A stretch of DNA of 64,000 nt from Bolinopsis microptera (Eukaryota; Ctenophora; Tentaculata; Lobata; Bolinopsidae), in assembly GCF_026151205.1 (NCBI RefSeq), contig NC_087080.1, forward strand, positions 10,959,837 to 11,023,836. The letters run 5' to 3'. The position numbers and the translations under genes were made by a program. Below the pieces are notes generated by a model, which was not told the DNA's origin, ran no database searches, and saw only the letters and a program-made list of their open reading frames with translations. Shown one piece after another: positions 60,460-64,000 of the stretch (position 1 is the stretch's first letter; each line of letters starts with the position of its first letter).

Positions 60460-63400
60460 TTATGCTGTTTTCTTGAAACCAGCAAGTAACTTATAATCAA
60501 CTTTCGGCTTAGATCGAAGACTAACACGTAACGGTATAATATCATCTGTCACATTACGATTATCAACATTAACTGGTGTACTGTTTACATTCTCTCTATT
60601 CGAAATATCAGAACTTCTACTAGGTAAACTATCGGTTAAAATATCAGGTTCTCTAAAAACTGGTTCAGCTGTAATCACAGATTCAGGTGTACTCACAACC
60701 AATGGACTTACTACTGGTCCAGCAATCTCAGATAACACAGGTTCCACAACAGGTACAAACGGCACAACTCTAACCTGGTGATCATTGTCCGGTACAGTTG
60801 TAGATCTTCTTAACACATCTTTTACTCTCTCTTTTATCGAATCAGCGTGTTTCTGGATCACTCGGTTTCTGTATACCACATCGTATACATTCGACGTACC
60901 AACTCTCTGTAATATCTTAGCTTTTTCCCAAGTCTTATCGTTAGTAGCTTGAATCCAGACGTCTTGATTATCCACAAACTCTCTCCTCTTTTCATTTAGA
61001 AGTTTCTGTTCCTTGTCGGGGTGTAAAGATTTCAATTTCTGTTGATCCGATGGCTTTAATGCGTGCAGGTTAGAACGTAATGTTCTACCGTACATTAGAA
61101 CTGCGGGTGGGGTATTTGTCACCGTATGAGGGCAGTTCCTGTAGGAGATCAGAAACTCTGCTAAACATTCGTCCAAATCCCTATTAGTTTCCCGCATCTT
61201 TTTCAGCGCTTTCTTGAATGTTCCGTTAAATCTTTCAACAATCCCGTTTGTCTTAGGGCTGTAGATTGGAATAAACAGATGTTTGATCCTGTGTTTCTCG
61301 GTAAACTCGCTCATTTCCTGGTTCTTGAAATGTGTTCCATTGTCAGAAACCAGTACACAAGGATATCCTGTTCTAGAAAATATCGTATGTAACGCTTTCC
61401 CGGTAGCATGAGCTGTTGAACTGTTCATCCTGATAACTTCCGGCCATTTGCTGTAAGCATCTTGCAATACTAACCACATGCTGTTCATGAACGGTCCTGC
61501 ATAATCCACATGAACCCGCTGCCATGGTCCGGTTGGTTGATTCCAGGGATGATCAGCGACTCTAGGTTTTGAGTTACCATACTTTCCACAACTATCACAT
61601 GTTTTACATGTGTTTTCAATATCCGCGTCTATTCTCGGCCAATACACATAGCTTCTAGCTATCGATTTCATACCACACATTCCAATGTGCGTGCTGTGTA
61701 AGATCTTCATGACATGACCTCTTAACTGTGCAGGTATCACCACTCTCGTTCCCCAGGTAATACAGTTAAGTTCCAATGCTAACTCATCTCTTCTGTTCCA
61801 GAATGCTTGCATATCCCCCTCTGCTTTCAAGTTACTTGGCCATCCCTCATGAATGTAACCAAATACCTTACTCAAAACAAGGTCTTTTCTAGTTTCCCTC
61901 GCAATCAGCTCTGCGTCAATGTAAGCATCCTCCAGAGTAACAGCAAATATCTCAGCTAGATCATCTTGAACTTCTGAAGTTTTCACAGATTTACTACACG
62001 GTAATCTGGATAAGAAATCACAGTTTGCATGTTGCTTTGTTGACCGGTACTCGATTGTATAATCATATTCTGATAGGAATAATGACCATCGGTTTACTCT
62101 ACTTGAAGCCATCTGTGGAAGTCTGTTCTTTCCAAAGATATAAGTGAGCGGTCTGTGGTCGGTGATCAGCTTAAACTTCCGTCCATACAAGTATATGTTG
62201 AACTTCTTGATCCCCCATACAATCGCTAACGCTTCTCTATCAATTTGAGCATAATTTCGCTCTGCTGACGATAAAGTCCTAGAAGCATACTCTATTGGAC
62301 GTTCCTCCCCTGAAGGTAGTACATGGCTCAGCACTGCGCCCAATCCAACACTAGATGCGTCTGTGTCGAGTTTTAGCTCCAACTCCGGCTGATAATAAGT
62401 CAAAACTCGATCTGATCCTAGCATCTCAATCAACTTGTCAAAAGACTTCTGTTCCGTCTTTGTCCACTTCCAAGACACATCTTTGCTCCTCAATCTATCT
62501 AGTGGTGCAACTACTGTTGATAGATCTGGTAGAAATCGTCGATAATAGTTAACTGCTCCAAGAAAACTGACTAGCTCCTCCGTGTTCGTTGGAACTTTAG
62601 ATGCTTGTAAGTCTTTCACCTTACTCTGCACAGTTCTAATACCGTCCTTCGATATAACGTGACCCAAGTAAACAACTTGTTCTTTCTCGAACTGGCTCTT
62701 CTCACGGTTGCATTTAAACCCTTTCTTCTCCAAGATTTGTATCACACGGTTCAAGTTTTCCAGGTGTTCCTGCTTTGTTCTCCCAGACACGATGATGTCA
62801 TCAATCCGACATGCAGTCATCGGTATTCCCTTGAGAGCTTCATCCACTACTTCCTGAAAAATAGCACCCGAGCTTGATACGCCATAAGGTAAACGATTCC
62901 ACCGGTAGAGTCCAAAAGGTGTGTTTAACGTCGTCAATGTCTTATCTGCTTCCCTCAGCTCGAGATTGTTGTACGCTTTGGCTATATCCACCACGGTAAA
63001 CACAACACCTCCTCTGACTGCATGAAGACATTCCTCTAACGAAGGAATAGGATACTGCTTCACTGCGAGACACTTGTTAACTGTTGACTTGTAATCACCA
63101 CAGATCCTTATCTTTTGCTTTGTGGTAACCACAACAATGGGCGTTGCCCATTCAGAACTTTCCACACTCTTTAAGATTCCGTCTTCTACCATTCTTTGGA
63201 GTTCTTCTTTCACCTTGTCTTTTATAGCAAACGGTAACATCCGAGCTTTCAACGATATAGGTGTAGCGTCGTCTTTGATCCTCAGTTGAGCTTTGAATCC
63301 TTCTACAAGTCCCAGACCACTAGTGAACACTTCACTCTGTTTCAACTGGTCCAGAGTTCTGAATAGAACTGTAGCTGCAGGTTGATTCTTTGTCTTTGTT

Positions 63401-64000
63401 CTTCTTTCTTTATCCTCGATGAGTCTTACATCGAGTCTCTGATCTCCCTTGGTATTCCTACCAAAGTCTTTGACTCCCTTAGCATCCTCGCTAGGGTCTT
63501 TAACACGAACAACAGACTTCTCGCTCACACTGCACAACACATCAGGCTGCTTAGTCTCACCATGCGACAAAACACTGTCACACTTTACGGACACACGCTC
63601 CTGCGACATCAACACAGACTTACGGTCCAAACTGACTGACTCGTCCATGGTCTCACCATGCGACACCTCACTGCCACACTCAACAGACACACGATCCTGC
63701 AACACGGACTCACGGTCTAGACCAACTGACTCAACCTCTCGCACAACATACTGACACAAACTACTCTTACCCTCAGCGTTGAATCTTTCCAGTATCTCTT
63801 TCAACCAACTCTTACCCAGGAATGCTGTTATCCAGTTCCATCCAAACAAAGCCGGAAAGTTCCCTTTGACAATCACTAAGTCTAAACCAGGGATTCTCTT
63901 TCCTTTGAATGTCACATTAACAGTAGCCTTTCCCTTAGCTTCCTCGGACTGACCGTTAGCTACTTTAAGAAGCTGATGATGCGGAGACAACACACAAGAC
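60460..64000 (-). CDS. pol: Ty3/gypsy pol polyprotein: protease end, RT, RNase H, integrase (open at the window edge)
   Basis: 1177 codons without a stop, continuing beyond 64000. The N-part shows the end of the aspartic-protease region ('VIVKGNFPALFGWNWI'). RT: 'ICGDYKSTVNKCL', 'VFTVVDIAKAYNNLEL' (catalytic Asp), 'LPYGVSSSGAIFQ', 'CRIDDIIVSG' (I-D-D where Y-x-D-D is usual). RNase H: 'LKLDTDASSVGLGAVLSH', ending 'ANCDFLSRLP'. Integrase: zinc-binding H-x-G-M...C-x-x-C ('HIGMCGMKS', 'CKTCDSC'), then D-D-E core 'HVDYAGPF', 'VLVSDNGTHF', 'SPKTNGIVERFNG'. A basic C-tail ends at 60460. Such elements copy their RNA and integrate in host DNA. The intact frame suggests a recent copy; the Ile in the RT motif is unusual but the two Asp are present. 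Confidence 0.9.
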   Translation of the reverse strand, partial: SCVLSPHHQLLKVANGQSEEAKGKATVNVTFKGKRIPGLDLVIVKGNFPALFGWNWITAFLGKSWLKEILERFNAEGKSSLCQYVVREVESVGLDRESVLQDRVSVECGSEVSHGETMDESVSLDRKSVLMSQERVSVKCDSVLSHGETKQPDVLCSVSEKSVVRVKDPSEDAKGVKDFGRNTKGDQRLDVRLIEDKERRTKTKNQPAATVLFRTLDQLKQSEVFTSGLGLVEGFKAQLRIKDDATPISLKARMLPFAIKDKVKEELQRMVEDGILKSVESSEWATPIVVVTTKQKIRICGDYKSTVNKCLAVKQYPIPSLEECLHAVRGGVVFTVVDIAKAYNNLELREADKTLTTLNTPFGLYRWNRLPYGVSSSGAIFQEVVDEALKGIPMTACRIDDIIVSGRTKQEHLENLNRVIQILEKKGFKCNREKSQFEKEQVVYLGHVISKDGIRTVQSKVKDLQASKVPTNTEELVSFLGAVNYYRRFLPDLSTVVAPLDRLRSKDVSWKWTKTEQKSFDKLIEMLGSDRVLTYYQPELELKLDTDASSVGLGAVLSHVLPSGEERPIEYASRTLSSAERNYAQIDREALAIVWGIKKFNIYLYGRKFKLITDHRPLTYIFGKNRLPQMASSRVNRWSLFLSEYDYTIEYRSTKQHANCDFLSRLPCSKSVKTSEVQDDLAEIFAVTLEDAYIDAELIARETRKDLVLSKVFGYIHEGWPSNLKAEGDMQAFWNRRDELALELNCITWGTRVVIPAQLRGHVMKILHSTHIGMCGMKSIARSYVYWPRIDADIENTCKTCDSCGKYGNSKPRVADHPWNQPTGPWQRVHVDYAGPFMNSMWLVLQDAYSKWPEVIRMNSSTAHATGKALHTIFSRTGYPCVLVSDNGTHFKNQEMSEFTEKHRIKHLFIPIYSPKTNGIVERFNGTFKKALKKMRETNRDLDECLAEFLISYRNCPHTVTNTPPAVLMYGRTLRSNLHALKPSDQQKLKSLHPDKEQKLLNEKRREFVDNQDVWIQATNDKTWEKAKILQRVGTSNVYDVVYRNRVIQKHADSIKERVKDVLRRSTTVPDNDHQVRVVPFVPVVEPVLSEIAGPVVSPLVVSTPESVITAEPVFREPDILTDSLPSRSSDISNRENVNSTPVNVDNRNVTDDIIPLRVSLRSKPKVDYKLLAGFKKTA

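Overview
The window is nuclear DNA of an invertebrate-type animal: AT-rich, with spliced genes (clean GT/AG introns), several non-LTR retrotransposon lineages, a Ty3/gypsy element, hAT-like and TTAA-type DNA transposons and a Polinton-like element. I cannot name the species; a sponge, cnidarian or another non-vertebrate metazoan would fit.

Layout. 1-5.6 kb is a graveyard of LINE, gypsy and hAT-type relics. From 5,696 to 39,176 a 13-exon plus-strand gene can be assembled by hand. It encodes an SSX2IP/ADIP (afadin- and alpha-actinin-binding, centriolar-satellite) homologue of about 654 residues, and every exon junction keeps phase. Its introns hold other things: two tandem minus-strand genes for small secreted proteins built of W-S-Y / E-P / D-N-Y-L-C repeats (11.1-13.85 kb, both damaged), a class A GPCR exon (16.3-17.5 kb), a 12.37-kb element with ~0.6-kb terminal inverted repeats (19,675-32,043), a simple-sequence-filled hAT-like element (34,070-35,990), and a single-exon secreted Cys-rich protein (37.05-37.77 kb, minus). 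The 12.37-kb element carries a spliced minus-strand gene, and that gene is split by an apparently intact two-ORF LINE (21.56-29.0 kb).

39-48.6 kb holds a decayed LINE, a minus-strand gene whose last exons were made by tandem exon-intron duplication, and a 1,300-bp hAT element with a CGGBP1-like zinc-finger relic sitting on a splice acceptor.

48,689-57,759 is the most striking object: a 9,071-bp near-palindrome. Its two ~3.7-kb inverted arms carry the same ORFs, and a 1.64-kb single-copy core carries two further genes. It is bounded by a 6-bp target duplication (CATCTC) and begins 5'-AG, as Polinton/Maverick elements do, but no polymerase, integrase, ATPase or capsid gene is visible. It sits inside the reverse transcriptase gene of an RTE-like LINE; removing it restores that reading frame.

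59.4-64 kb is the 3' half of a Ty3/gypsy element (end of protease region, RT, RNase H, integrase, 3' LTR), running off the right edge.

Nothing here is an operon. The common theme is nested insertion: transposons in introns, transposons in transposons, and host-like genes carried inside inverted-repeat elements. All splice models and family names are read by eye, without database search.
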